Below are positions 27,369-34,951 of a stretch of 64,000 nucleotides of DNA, in pieces (the first letter of the stretch is position 1; each line of letters opens with the position of its first letter). The position numbers and the translations under genes are program-made. The notes below the pieces were generated by a model. That model did no database searches. It worked only from the letters and a program-made list of their open reading frames with translations, and was not told the origin of the DNA. The stretch comes from DATBLQ01 sp036555325 (lineage in GTDB: Bacteria > Pseudomonadota > Alphaproteobacteria > Rhizobiales > Aestuariivirgaceae): NCBI GenBank assembly GCA_036555325.1, contig DATBLQ010000038.1, positions 39,935-103,934 on the forward strand, read 5' to 3'.

Positions 27369-28304
27369 ATGTGTGGCATTGCAGGGCTGATTCACCGCGA
27401 CGGCATCGGTAACATAGGCGCCGAAATGACCGCGATGCTCCAGTCGCTCAAACATCGAGGTCCCGATTCGACCGGTTATGCGATTTACGGAACGCCGGGA
27501 CGCAACGAGTTCGTGATGCGGTTCAAGGTCGCTGAACAGGAGGACACGAAGAAGGGCTTTGAAATTCACGAAGAGATCAAGCGTCGCCGGACAACTGTCG
27601 AAGATCGGCTGAAGCAGCTTGGGGTGACCGTCATCGATCGAGACGAGGTGACCGAATATGCCTTTCGATATCGCATTCAATACGACGGCGAGATGAAGAA
27701 ACTTGCCGATTATGTGGAGGATGTAAAAGGCACGGAAATCTTGTCGATGGGCAACGCGCTGGAGCTCATCAAAGATCTCGGAGATGCGAAGTTAGTTTCA
27801 TCGCAATACAAACTTGACGGATTCAAGGGAACGCACGGCATCGGCCATACGCGGATGGCAACCGAATCGGATGTCGACATTCGCTCGGCCCACCCCTATT
27901 GGGCCTACCCCTATAACGACATTGCAGTGGTGCACAACGGCCAGCTGACCAACTACTGGCAGATGAGACGCGAGTTCGAGCGCCGCGGACACCGCTTCAT
28001 GTCGAACTGCGACAGCGAACTTCTGGCTGTCTATACCGCGTATAATCTCGAGCACGGCGCCACGCTGGAGGAGTCGCTCAAACAGTCGGTGCGGGAGATC
28101 GACGGAGTGTTCACATACCTAATCGCCACCAAGGATGCCCTTGGCATGGCAAAGGACGCCATGGCCGCCAAACCGATGGTGCTCTACGAGAGCGACAACC
28201 TCGTTGCGCTTGCTTCCGAAGAAGTGGCCATACGCGCGGTCATCCCGCACGAAATCGAAACCTGGGACCCTTACGATGAAGAGGTTCGCGTATGGCGGGC
28301 GTAA
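27369..28304 (+). CDS. Class II glutamine amidotransferase (GlxB/MgsA-like)
   Basis: A 311-residue Ntn-type glutaminase domain protein. The catalytic cysteine is residue 2 (MCGIAG), followed by LKHRGPDSTGYAIYG, the GHTRMATESD motif near 158, HNGQLTNY near 187 and SNCDSELL near 212. It corresponds to the glutaminase part of glutamate synthase as a separate subunit. It lies 18 bases after the glutamine-synthetase-like gene with an AAGGAG ribosome site, and overlaps the next gene by 13 bases. It should supply ammonia or transfer the gamma-amide group to the FMN subunit. Confidence 0.9.
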   Translation: MCGIAGLIHRDGIGNIGAEMTAMLQSLKHRGPDSTGYAIYGTPGRNEFVMRFKVAEQEDTKKGFEIHEEIKRRRTTVEDRLKQLGVTVIDRDEVTEYAFRYRIQYDGEMKKLADYVEDVKGTEILSMGNALELIKDLGDAKLVSSQYKLDGFKGTHGIGHTRMATESDVDIRSAHPYWAYPYNDIAVVHNGQLTNYWQMRREFERRGHRFMSNCDSELLAVYTAYNLEHGATLEESLKQSVREIDGVFTYLIATKDALGMAKDAMAAKPMVLYESDNLVALASEEVAIRAVIPHEIETWDPYDEEVRVWRA

Positions 28305-29149
28305 CACCGGCTTCGAAAGACCATCTCTCGCATGAGATGGGAATGCATACGGAAAGCCTTCGCGGCCGCACTCAGCAGCGCTTTTTCGACGTTTCTGAAG
28401 AGAATGTCGGCTTCGGCTATCCGGATGCACTCGACGTCGATTTTAACAAGCGCGCCGAGATCGACGCGGAGGCGCTGAATACGCGCCAGATCAACAACGA
28501 GCTCCGCGATCTCATGAAACGGGGTTATGGCACGATCGTGCTAAAGAATCCCGGAGCCAAACATTCGCTGGCCGTCGGCATACTGAACCGCCTCAATCTC
28601 TATATCGAAGGCAGTTGCGGCTATTTCGCCTGCGGCCTCCTGGATGGCCCGAATGTCCGCATCAAGGGCCGAGTGGGTTGGGCGTGCGGTGAAAATATGC
28701 TGGCTGGGACAATCGTCATCGAGAAGAACGCCGGTTCCCAGTTCGGTGCAGCGCTGCGCGGGGGAGATCTGGTTTGCAAAGGTTCGGTCGGTTCACGTAC
28801 CGGCATCGATCAAAAGGGAGGTACGATCATCGTCGGCGGCGATACGGGTTCTTTCTCGGGCTTCATGATGCAGCGCGGCCGCATGGTCATCTGCGGGAAC
28901 GCGGGCAAGAATCTTGGCGACAGCATGTATGACGGGACCATCTACATCGGCGGGGAACCACGAAGCCTGGGAGTGGACGCCGTATGGTCGGAGATGACCG
29001 ACCTTGATCGGCAGTGGTTGTCGCGCAAACTGCGTATGTACGAAATGTTGCCCGACCAGGGACTTATGCATTTCCGCAAGATCGTGGCCGGCAAGCAGCT
29101 GTGGAATTATGACAATCTCGAACCAAGCGAAAAGAAACTCGTGCTGTAG
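28292..29149 (+). CDS. GXGXG-domain protein (GlxC/MgsB-like)
   Basis: A 285-residue protein made mostly of the right-handed beta-helix GXGXG domain found at the C-terminus of glutamate synthase alpha chains: repeated glycine-rich turns such as GSCGYFACGLLDG, GRVGWACGENMLAG, GGTIIVGGDTGSF and CGNAGKNLGDSMYDG between residues 95 and 225. About 50 N-terminal residues are outside this domain. It overlaps the amidotransferase gene, so the proteins are made in step and probably assemble as one complex with the FMN subunit that follows. Confidence 0.88.
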   Translation: MAGVTPASKDHLSHEMGMHTESLRGRTQQRFFDVSEENVGFGYPDALDVDFNKRAEIDAEALNTRQINNELRDLMKRGYGTIVLKNPGAKHSLAVGILNRLNLYIEGSCGYFACGLLDGPNVRIKGRVGWACGENMLAGTIVIEKNAGSQFGAALRGGDLVCKGSVGSRTGIDQKGGTIIVGGDTGSFSGFMMQRGRMVICGNAGKNLGDSMYDGTIYIGGEPRSLGVDAVWSEMTDLDRQWLSRKLRMYEMLPDQGLMHFRKIVAGKQLWNYDNLEPSEKKLVL

Positions 29150-29191
29150 CCCAGACCGCTTGCGCAGCGAATGAGCAAAAAGGGGTAATCG

Positions 29192-30664
29192 ATGGCAAGA
29201 AGACCGGCAAAGAAGGTCGCCAGGAGCAAACGGGCGCGGAAAACGGCCGTCACCACTAAGAAGTCCCGAACGGACAGCCTGCTGTTTGGCCGCACGGCCG
29301 CGGGTCTCGCGGCCCTTTCACGCGCTCCGGCCGAAAGCAAAAAGTATGTCCTCGGCAGCTCACATATCTTCACGCCCGAGGTCATGAACGACATCCACAT
29401 AAAGTCGGAGCTCGGCCGCTACCGCATGCGCGGTTTCTCGCTGTTCAAGAAGATTCCTCACTGGGACGACCTGACTTTTCTTCCCGGCACGCTCACGCGG
29501 TTCGTTATCGAGGGATACCGCGAGAAATGCGACACGGCCACCATCATCGGTCCGCGGGCGAAACGACCGATGGTGCTCGACATTCCCGTTTACGTGACGG
29601 GCATGAGCTTCGGCGCGCTGTCATATGAGGCGAAGATCGCGCTGGCACGCGGAGCGACAATGGCAGGCTCGGCGACGTGTTCCGGCGAAGGGGGAATGAT
29701 TCCAGACGAACGGCGTTATTCGGAGAAGTGGTTCTACCAGTGCATCCAGTCGCGGTATGGATTCAATCCACATCACTTGCGGCTGGCCGACGCGTGCGAA
29801 TTCTTCATCGGCCAAGGATGCAAGGTCGGGCTGGGCGGTCATCTGATGGGCCAAAAGGTTACCGATCAAGTGGCTGAAATGCGCTCATTGCCCGCAGGGA
29901 TAGATCAGCGTTCGCCGGCCCGCCATCCGGATTGGCTCGGACCCGATGATCTGGCGCTCAAGATCCAGGAAGTTCGCGAGGCGACAAACTGGGAAATTCC
30001 GATTCAGCTGAAGCTCGGCGCCGCGCGCGTCTACGACGATGTTCGCATGGCGGTGAAATGCGATCCGGACTCGATTTACATCGATGGAATGGAAGGCGGC
30101 ACCGGCGCTGGTCCACATATTGCCACCGAAGATACCGGAGTGCCCGGAATCGCAGCCATCCGCGAGGCCAGGCGGGCGATCGACGAGCTGGGCAAGAAAG
30201 ACCAGATTTCGCTCGTCTATGCCGGCGGAATTCGCAATGGCGGAGATGTCGCCAAGGCGCTGGCACTGGGGGCCGATGCCATTGCCATCGGGCATTCGGT
30301 GTTGATGGCGCTCAACTGCAACAAGCATCTACCGGGAATAACCGACTATCCGGCTGAGATCGGCGTGGAGGCCGGATACTGCTACCACTGCCACACCGGC
30401 CGCTGTCCGGTCGGCATAACCACACAGGACCCGGTTCTGCGCCAACGACTCGATCCCGACAAGGGGGCGGAGCGTGTCTATAATTTTCTCCATACGCTGA
30501 CCATGGAGGCGCAAATGCTCGCCCGCGCCTGCGGGAAGACGAACATACATTCCCTTGAACCGGAAGATCTTGCGGCCCTTACCATGGAAGCTTCCGCGAT
30601 GTGCAAAATTCCCCTCGCCGGCACAAACTACACGGTCGGTGTTGAGGACTATCACAAGTACTGA
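29192..30664 (+). CDS. FMN-binding glutamate synthase-family subunit (GlxD/MgsC-like)
   Basis: A 490-residue homologue of the synthase core of glutamate synthase. It contains the TIM-barrel segments GMSFGALSYEAKIALARGA near residue 135, GMEGGTGAGPH near 300, an FMN phosphate site GGIRNGGDVAKALALGADA near 345 and the Fe-S cysteines in CYHCHTGRCPVG near 395. The N-terminal 28 residues are unusually Lys/Arg-rich (ARRPAKKVARSKRARK) and have no counterpart in the family core. With the previous two proteins it makes a three-part glutamate-synthase-like enzyme, as in rhizobial glxBCD and in N-methylglutamate synthase; the amine used here is not known. Confidence 0.9.
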   Translation: MARRPAKKVARSKRARKTAVTTKKSRTDSLLFGRTAAGLAALSRAPAESKKYVLGSSHIFTPEVMNDIHIKSELGRYRMRGFSLFKKIPHWDDLTFLPGTLTRFVIEGYREKCDTATIIGPRAKRPMVLDIPVYVTGMSFGALSYEAKIALARGATMAGSATCSGEGGMIPDERRYSEKWFYQCIQSRYGFNPHHLRLADACEFFIGQGCKVGLGGHLMGQKVTDQVAEMRSLPAGIDQRSPARHPDWLGPDDLALKIQEVREATNWEIPIQLKLGAARVYDDVRMAVKCDPDSIYIDGMEGGTGAGPHIATEDTGVPGIAAIREARRAIDELGKKDQISLVYAGGIRNGGDVAKALALGADAIAIGHSVLMALNCNKHLPGITDYPAEIGVEAGYCYHCHTGRCPVGITTQDPVLRQRLDPDKGAERVYNFLHTLTMEAQMLARACGKTNIHSLEPEDLAALTMEASAMCKIPLAGTNYTVGVEDYHKY

Positions 30665-30679
30665 TCCCAGGAGGACGTC

Positions 30680-31093
30680 ATGGCGGGTACGAGTTACAAA
30701 GGGTCGGACATCCGAGACGTCGACCAGTTCATCAACGACCGCGCAGGCCTCGGATCAGCGCGCGAAAAGGAGATCGGCCAGCACATCGGCTATCGATATG
30801 ACGTCAATCTGCTGCCCGACTATTCTCGCCTCACGCCGTTTCTGTCGGACTATATGGAATTCATGGGCTGGGACGATCTAAACTGGCTTGAGGACGTCCA
30901 TATGGGCTACGAGGAGGGCCTGCCCGCCATCTTCGACCGGAATATCAATGGCTGGGTTCGAATCCCGCAGGGCATGAAGCTCCCTGACAATCAGCAAGAC
31001 CGGGATATGCTTGCCCGTGAGCTGCTCATCAAGTTCCAGATGAGTCCAAACCACCCGATGGTGCAACTCAACCGGGCTTACAGAAAAATCTGA
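30680..31093 (+). CDS. Unrecognised 137-residue protein of the amine operon
   Basis: Not assigned to any family I recognise. The protein is acidic and aromatic, without signal peptide or membrane segment; notable stretches are GSDIRDVDQFINDRAG near the N-terminus, FLSDYMEFMGWDDLNWLEDVH in the middle and MSPNHPMVQLNRAYRKI at the end. It begins 15 bases after the FMN subunit stop with AGGAGG upstream, so it is certainly co-expressed and probably a partner or assembly factor of the glutamate-synthase-like complex. It is the last gene of the operon and converges on the GYD gene, five bases away. Confidence 0.8.
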   Translation: MAGTSYKGSDIRDVDQFINDRAGLGSAREKEIGQHIGYRYDVNLLPDYSRLTPFLSDYMEFMGWDDLNWLEDVHMGYEEGLPAIFDRNINGWVRIPQGMKLPDNQQDRDMLARELLIKFQMSPNHPMVQLNRAYRKI

Positions 31094-31098
31094 TGTGC

Positions 31099-31440
31099 CT
31101 AAGCTTTCTGGCCAGCCGGCCGGAAGCTCTTCATCACCGACTTGGCCTTCTCCATTGCCTTCATAGCGTCTTTGGATGTGACGGCCATCGTGGTTTTTAG
31201 ATCGGTAACTCCGCCCGTCGCCCCCGCGGTGAAGAGCGCCGCCATCGTATCGGTTACCGGCCGGTCTGATTCCAGAATCACCAGGAAATCGTATTCGCCG
31301 AAGGTAATGTAGTGGCCAATCAGTTTGGCTCCGACGGCATCACAGAGCGCCTTGACGGCCTGTCCCCGATCTTCAGGCTTGTTGAGCATTCCCTGAATGG
31401 CTTCACGCGTGTAGCGTCCCTGCGAGATATAAATCGCCAT
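31099..31440 (-). CDS. GYD-domain protein
   Basis: A 113-residue protein of the GYD family, a dimeric alpha-beta barrel-like domain named for its conserved Gly-Tyr-Asp. The hallmark is read here as ITFGEYDFLVILESD near residue 50. Function of the family is unknown. The start at 31440 has GGAGG six bases upstream; a TTG at 31446 is only an artefact of translation. It may be co-transcribed with the unknown gene upstream on the same strand. Confidence 0.85.
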   Translation of the reverse strand: MAIYISQGRYTREAIQGMLNKPEDRGQAVKALCDAVGAKLIGHYITFGEYDFLVILESDRPVTDTMAALFTAGATGGVTDLKTTMAVTSKDAMKAMEKAKSVMKSFRPAGQKA

Positions 31441-31519
31441 GACCAACCTCCATCCTGCCGCCCGGATGCGCTGATTGTGTACCTCTCGGTCTTTTCTTGC
31501 AAAGAGGCTTCAACAGCGA

Positions 31520-31960
31520 TCAATCTGGACGGCAATCTTCTGGGGGCATGGGGTCGGCGTAAGCATTCTTCCAATCGGGCCTGAAGCCAAGGATAACCGC
31601 ATCGTTCGGTACATCGGGGCTGAAGATCCGGTTATGCCAAAGCGTCGCCTGGTGAACCGGCTCTCTTGCGTGAAGCCGCCGGATTCGGCAGAACATCGTA
31701 AAGCGCTGGGAATATTGCTCGAAATCGAGGAGGCATTCCCGAAGCCTCACCATCAATTCGGCAACCTTGGAGCCGGCCCCGAAAAGGGCGGTCATCTCGT
31801 CGCTGAAGGAGTCGGGGTGCTGAAAATATTCCGCACCTAGATATTTCACACCCTCTTCATACGCCCGCCGATGCTCGAAGGTGCGTTCTAACTGAAACTT
31901 GAGATAGGCGGTGCTCTCTTTAGGTTTCTTGGGAACAATCAGCACAGTCATTGCCTGCAT
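31520..31960 (-). CDS. Conserved-looking protein of unknown function
   Basis: A protein of about 146 residues starting with a hydrophobic strand (QAMTVLIVPKKPKES) and then helical, charged sequence (LKFQLERTFEHRRAYEEGVKYLG, FGAGSKVAELMVRLRECLLDFEQ). No family was recognised. The reading frame stays open upstream to 32155, but that part has no clear start signal and reads like non-coding DNA, so ATG 31960 is preferred. It is placed between the GYD gene and the divergent acyl-CoA-dehydrogenase-like gene. Confidence 0.6.
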   Translation of the reverse strand: MQAMTVLIVPKKPKESTAYLKFQLERTFEHRRAYEEGVKYLGAEYFQHPDSFSDEMTALFGAGSKVAELMVRLRECLLDFEQYSQRFTMFCRIRRLHAREPVHQATLWHNRIFSPDVPNDAVILGFRPDWKNAYADPMPPEDCRPD

Positions 31961-32136
31961 CAGTGTATCGCCTGAACGCTCCAGGGCGCGCGGCCGCATG
32001 CCGGGCGTTGGCGCGCCGCCGTGGCTGCGAAGGCTGATCTGCCGAATGCGGCACTGCCAGGCCAGAAAATAGGATCGAAGATTGCTGTTGGACAGGTTTC
32101 GCAAGCTCGAACTCCCGAACGGAATGTTTTGACAAA

Positions 32137-32155
32137 TTGGCCTGCCATTGGCCAA
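32137..32155. promoter_or_regulatory. Inverted repeat within a promoter, candidate operator
   Basis: TTGGCC (32137-32142), seven bases, GGCCAA (32150-32155) form a perfect inverted repeat. It lies just after TTGACA (32129-32134) in the gap before the acyl-CoA-dehydrogenase-like gene, where a repressor would block RNA polymerase. The TetR gene downstream is a candidate binder; this is inference. Confidence 0.45.
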
Positions 32156-32214
32156 ATAAGGGTTCTCATTGGTATGCGCAAGCTGCGCATCGGGCCTAGC
32201 TACAAGGGTGGATC

Positions 32215-33615
32215 ATGTCGCAAAAGAAATGGGGAAAAGAGGATTTTTGGGGCCTGGGCTTCGAGTGGGACCCGCAATGGATCTTGAGCGATCGACAAAA
32301 GAAACTGCAGGAAACCCTCATTTCGTTGTGCGAACAGGAAATGCGGGCCAATGCTGTGGAGAGCGACAAGAAACTACTCTTCCCGCGAAAGAATTTTCAG
32401 CTTTTGGCCAAACACGGATTCCTCGGGCTTCTGGTGCCGAAATCGCTTGGCGGCATGGGGGAAAACCATGTGAGCGCCGCCATGGCGGTGGAAACCATAG
32501 CGCGCTACGGGTGCCCATCGACGGCGATGTGCTACACGATGCATCTCGGAGCCATTGCCGCCGCCTTGTTCCGTCATCATGACTCCAAGCCCATCCAAGA
32601 TATCATGCGGCGTATCGACAAAGACTGCCTCGTCGGTACCCTGTCCTATTCCGATCCCGAGACCGGGTCACACTTCTGGTATCCGATATCGTCTGGTGCC
32701 GAAGAAACGGGCAACGGATGGAAAGTTCGCAAGAAAGCATCCTGGACGACCTCGGGCGGTTTCGCCGACTGGTATATCGTGCAAACCACTTCGCCCGGCT
32801 TCAACGGCAATTATTCCGATCTGTCGTGCTTCCTGGTGCTGGGCAACGAGGTGAAAGCCGATCCGGCGAGCTGGGATGGACTTGGATTGCGCGGAAATCA
32901 GTCGGGCCCCATCGAAGTGGACACGACACTGCCGAAGGACCGGCTGGTCGGCCCGGTGAGCGATGGCGCGTCGTCGAACGATGAATGCGTCGATCCGTTC
33001 TTTCTTTTGTGTTCCTCAGCCTGCTGGAACGGCATCTCCATGGCGCTCGTCGACATCGCCAAGCGGCATACGACGGGCAAGACACACAAGGATGTGGGAA
33101 TGCGCGTCGCGGACTACCCCACCATCCAGGACTATGTCGGAGAAGCGATCATCGACACCAACAGTTGCCGTGCCTTCAATTTCCTGATGGCGCAGGCAAT
33201 GGACAGCGTGACGAACAATTGCGACTGGTCGATCCACCGCGATCTCAAGGCATTGCCGCGTGCCCAGTTTCTTTCGTGGATGTGGCAGGTTAAATTCGCT
33301 GCGGCGAAGAACGTTGCGCATGTCACCGACAAGATGCTGCATGCGTGCGGCGGTACCGGCTACAAACCTCAACCACTCGAGATCGAGCGGTATCTGCGCG
33401 ACGGTAAAGCCGGCTGGGTGATGGGACCGACCAACGAGGTGCTTCGCCAGTTCGTTGGAAAGGCGGCACTCCTCGGCTTTGGCACACTCGATTACTGGAA
33501 TCAGACCATCAACGAGCGGCTGCTCAACAACGAAGTGAAAAAGATGTCTGCCAAGGAGAGGAGGGCTTTTGCGGAGAAACTTCTGGCGGAAGCCAAGAGC
33601 GAAGCAGCTGCTTGA
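32215..33615 (+). CDS. Acyl-CoA dehydrogenase-like flavoprotein
   Basis: A 466-residue member of the acyl-CoA dehydrogenase fold: N-terminal helices with FGLLVPKSLGGMG-like sequence near residue 65, a central beta domain (SYSDPETGSHFW, ASWTTSGGFADWYIV near 140-185) and C-terminal helices with LHACGGTGYKP near 380. In the segment where many family members carry the catalytic glutamate (YEGTNE), this protein reads VMGPTNEV, so a normal dehydrogenase reaction is doubtful. It may instead be a flavin-dependent oxygenase or use another base. AAGGGTGG precedes the ATG. The C-terminus is a Lys/Glu/Ala-rich helix. Confidence 0.82.
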   Translation: MSQKKWGKEDFWGLGFEWDPQWILSDRQKKLQETLISLCEQEMRANAVESDKKLLFPRKNFQLLAKHGFLGLLVPKSLGGMGENHVSAAMAVETIARYGCPSTAMCYTMHLGAIAAALFRHHDSKPIQDIMRRIDKDCLVGTLSYSDPETGSHFWYPISSGAEETGNGWKVRKKASWTTSGGFADWYIVQTTSPGFNGNYSDLSCFLVLGNEVKADPASWDGLGLRGNQSGPIEVDTTLPKDRLVGPVSDGASSNDECVDPFFLLCSSACWNGISMALVDIAKRHTTGKTHKDVGMRVADYPTIQDYVGEAIIDTNSCRAFNFLMAQAMDSVTNNCDWSIHRDLKALPRAQFLSWMWQVKFAAAKNVAHVTDKMLHACGGTGYKPQPLEIERYLRDGKAGWVMGPTNEVLRQFVGKAALLGFGTLDYWNQTINERLLNNEVKKMSAKERRAFAEKLLAEAKSEAAA

Positions 33616-33726
33616 CTCCAGAATGGCAGGGAAACCCTTTTCATGAGCAAATCTCTAAGGTCAGCCCGGTAATCAAGAAAATTATCAGTTGTGTTCAGCC
33701 CTCCAGGACTCGTGCAATAACTCTGC

Positions 33727-34350
33727 ATGCCCTGGAATCACCACCGCCGAGGCTATCATCATGGCAATCTGCGCGAGGCGCTGACCAAAGCAGCGCTCGA
33801 CTTGATCGCAGAAAAAGGGCCCACTGGCTTCAGTTTTGCCGAGGCCGCGCGGGTGGCGGGGGTGAGCCCTGCTGCGCCGTACCGGCACTTTCGCGACCGC
33901 GAAGCGCTGATGGCGGAGGTCGCCACCCGGGGCTTTGAAAAATTCACGGCAGACCTCAGCCGCGCCTGGAATGAGGGGAGACCTCATCCCTTTGCCGCTT
34001 TCATCGAACTTGGCCGCGCATATCTTGCCTTTGCGCGGGCCGAGCCCGCCTTTTACGCTGCAATGTTCGAAGGAGCATTGCCGCGCGACTCCCATCCTGA
34101 ACTCGAAGAGGCAGGTCAAGGTGCGTTCAACGTGCTGCGGCAGGCGAGCCAAGCACTTTGCGCCCTGGCACCCAACGGCAAACGGCCGCCCGCGCTGATG
34201 GTGAGCCTGCATATCTGGTCGATGGCCCATGGCACGGCGGCGCTCTTTGCGCGCGGTGATGCAAGCCGGCGTCCGATCCCCATGTCGGCTGAAGATCTGC
34301 TCGAAGCGCAGGTCCGTATCTATCTGAGCGGCCTTGGGATTGAGGGCTGA
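33727..34350 (+). CDS. TetR/AcrR-family transcriptional regulator
   Basis: A 207-residue regulator with the TetR N-terminal DNA-binding region (ALTKAALDLIAEKGPTGFS, then AARVAGVSPAAPYRHFRDREAL, residues 17-62) and a C-terminal ligand/dimer domain of the type seen with acyl-CoA- or aromatic-responsive members (IYLSGLGI at the end). It follows the dehydrogenase-like gene by 111 bases on the same strand and precedes the DUF2852 gene; both neighbours carry inverted repeats upstream. The start is not firmly set by a ribosome site, but the GYHHGNLREAL opening is characteristic of this subgroup. Confidence 0.88.
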   Translation: MPWNHHRRGYHHGNLREALTKAALDLIAEKGPTGFSFAEAARVAGVSPAAPYRHFRDREALMAEVATRGFEKFTADLSRAWNEGRPHPFAAFIELGRAYLAFARAEPAFYAAMFEGALPRDSHPELEEAGQGAFNVLRQASQALCALAPNGKRPPALMVSLHIWSMAHGTAALFARGDASRRPIPMSAEDLLEAQVRIYLSGLGIEG

Positions 34351-34385
34351 TCAACAATAATTGTAGCGAGGCAATTGACTCCGTC

Positions 34386-34433
34386 TTGACAGGACTGCAA
34401 GGCGTCCGCATATATGTTAATGTTAATAACATT
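34386..34433 (+). promoter_or_regulatory. Promoter with adjacent inverted repeat before DUF2852 gene
   Basis: TTGACA at 34386-34391 is a perfect -35 box, with a TATA-rich -10 region at 34409-34418. Directly after it AATGTT-AAT-AACATT (34419-34433) is a perfect inverted repeat, and GTTAAT occurs twice in tandem. A further 11-base palindrome ACAATAATTGT lies at 34354-34364. The arrangement suggests repressor control of the next gene. Confidence 0.55.
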
Positions 34434-34436
34434 CAC

Positions 34437-34862
34437 ATGAGGCGCTTCATGCAGCTCGTGGAAAAGCTCGACGACTACGGAAAACCGGCCTGGATCGCGG
34501 TGATGATCGTGAGTTTCATCATCTTCTGGCCCATTGGCCTCGCAATCCTTCTTTATTTGATATGGAGCGGACGCATGGGATTTTGGAGAGACGCAGGTAA
34601 ATATCGTGTTGGCGGACAGACACGCGGCTGCGGTTGGCACAGGGCATTCGGTGGCCCGCCGTCCTCCGGGAATCACGCTTTCGATGAGTATCGTGCCGAG
34701 GCCCTTCGACGGCTTGAAGAGGAACAGAAGGAGTTCACCGAATTTCTGGATCGACTCCGCAAGGCGCGGGACAAGACCGAGTTCGACCAGTTCATGGCCG
34801 AGCGCCAGGCAAGGCGTGATGTTCCCGACACCGGCTCACCGGAACCGAAGCCCGCGGGTTGA
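34437..34862 (+). CDS. DUF2852 membrane protein
   Basis: A protein of about 141 residues with one strong N-terminal hydrophobic segment (AVMIVSFIIFWPIGLAILLY, near residues 18-37) and a polar, helical tail (DEYRAEALRRLEEEQKEFTEFLDRLRKARDK) ending in a disordered Pro/Ser stretch. This matches the alphaproteobacterial DUF2852 family, of unknown function. The start is ATG 34437 or 34449. An apparent TTG start at 34386 is rejected because it is the -35 box of the promoter. Confidence 0.78.
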   Translation: MRRFMQLVEKLDDYGKPAWIAVMIVSFIIFWPIGLAILLYLIWSGRMGFWRDAGKYRVGGQTRGCGWHRAFGGPPSSGNHAFDEYRAEALRRLEEEQKEFTEFLDRLRKARDKTEFDQFMAERQARRDVPDTGSPEPKPAG

Positions 34863-34873
34863 CATCGCGGATT

Positions 34874-34951
34874 GTCATGCGCCGGTGATCGCTCGCGCAT
34901 GACGGCAGCACCATCGTCATGGCCGGACCTCGATCCGGCCATCTTCTTTTC
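34874..34951 (+). terminator. Tandem palindromes, second with T-rich tail
   Basis: Two perfect hairpins follow each other: GTCATGCGC/GCGCATGAC (34874-34903) and ATGGCCGG/CCGGCCAT (34919-34942). The second is followed by CTTCTTTTC and so may terminate the DUF2852 transcript. Its sequence resembles palindromes interspersed in many Hyphomicrobiales genomes. Confidence 0.6.

Noticed and set aside
24434..30664. Canonical N-methylglutamate pathway
   Set aside because: The dehydrogenase subunits resembling SoxA, SoxD and SoxG are missing, so only a related, not identical, pathway can be claimed.
33645..33674. Nine-codon frame MSKSLRSAR between the dehydrogenase-like and TetR genes
   Set aside because: Too short and with only a weak GGAA site; no evidence for translation.
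34386..34436. TTG start codon that would lengthen the DUF2852 protein
   Set aside because: The TTG belongs to a perfect TTGACA -35 box and no ribosome site precedes it; ATG 34437 or 34449 is more likely.
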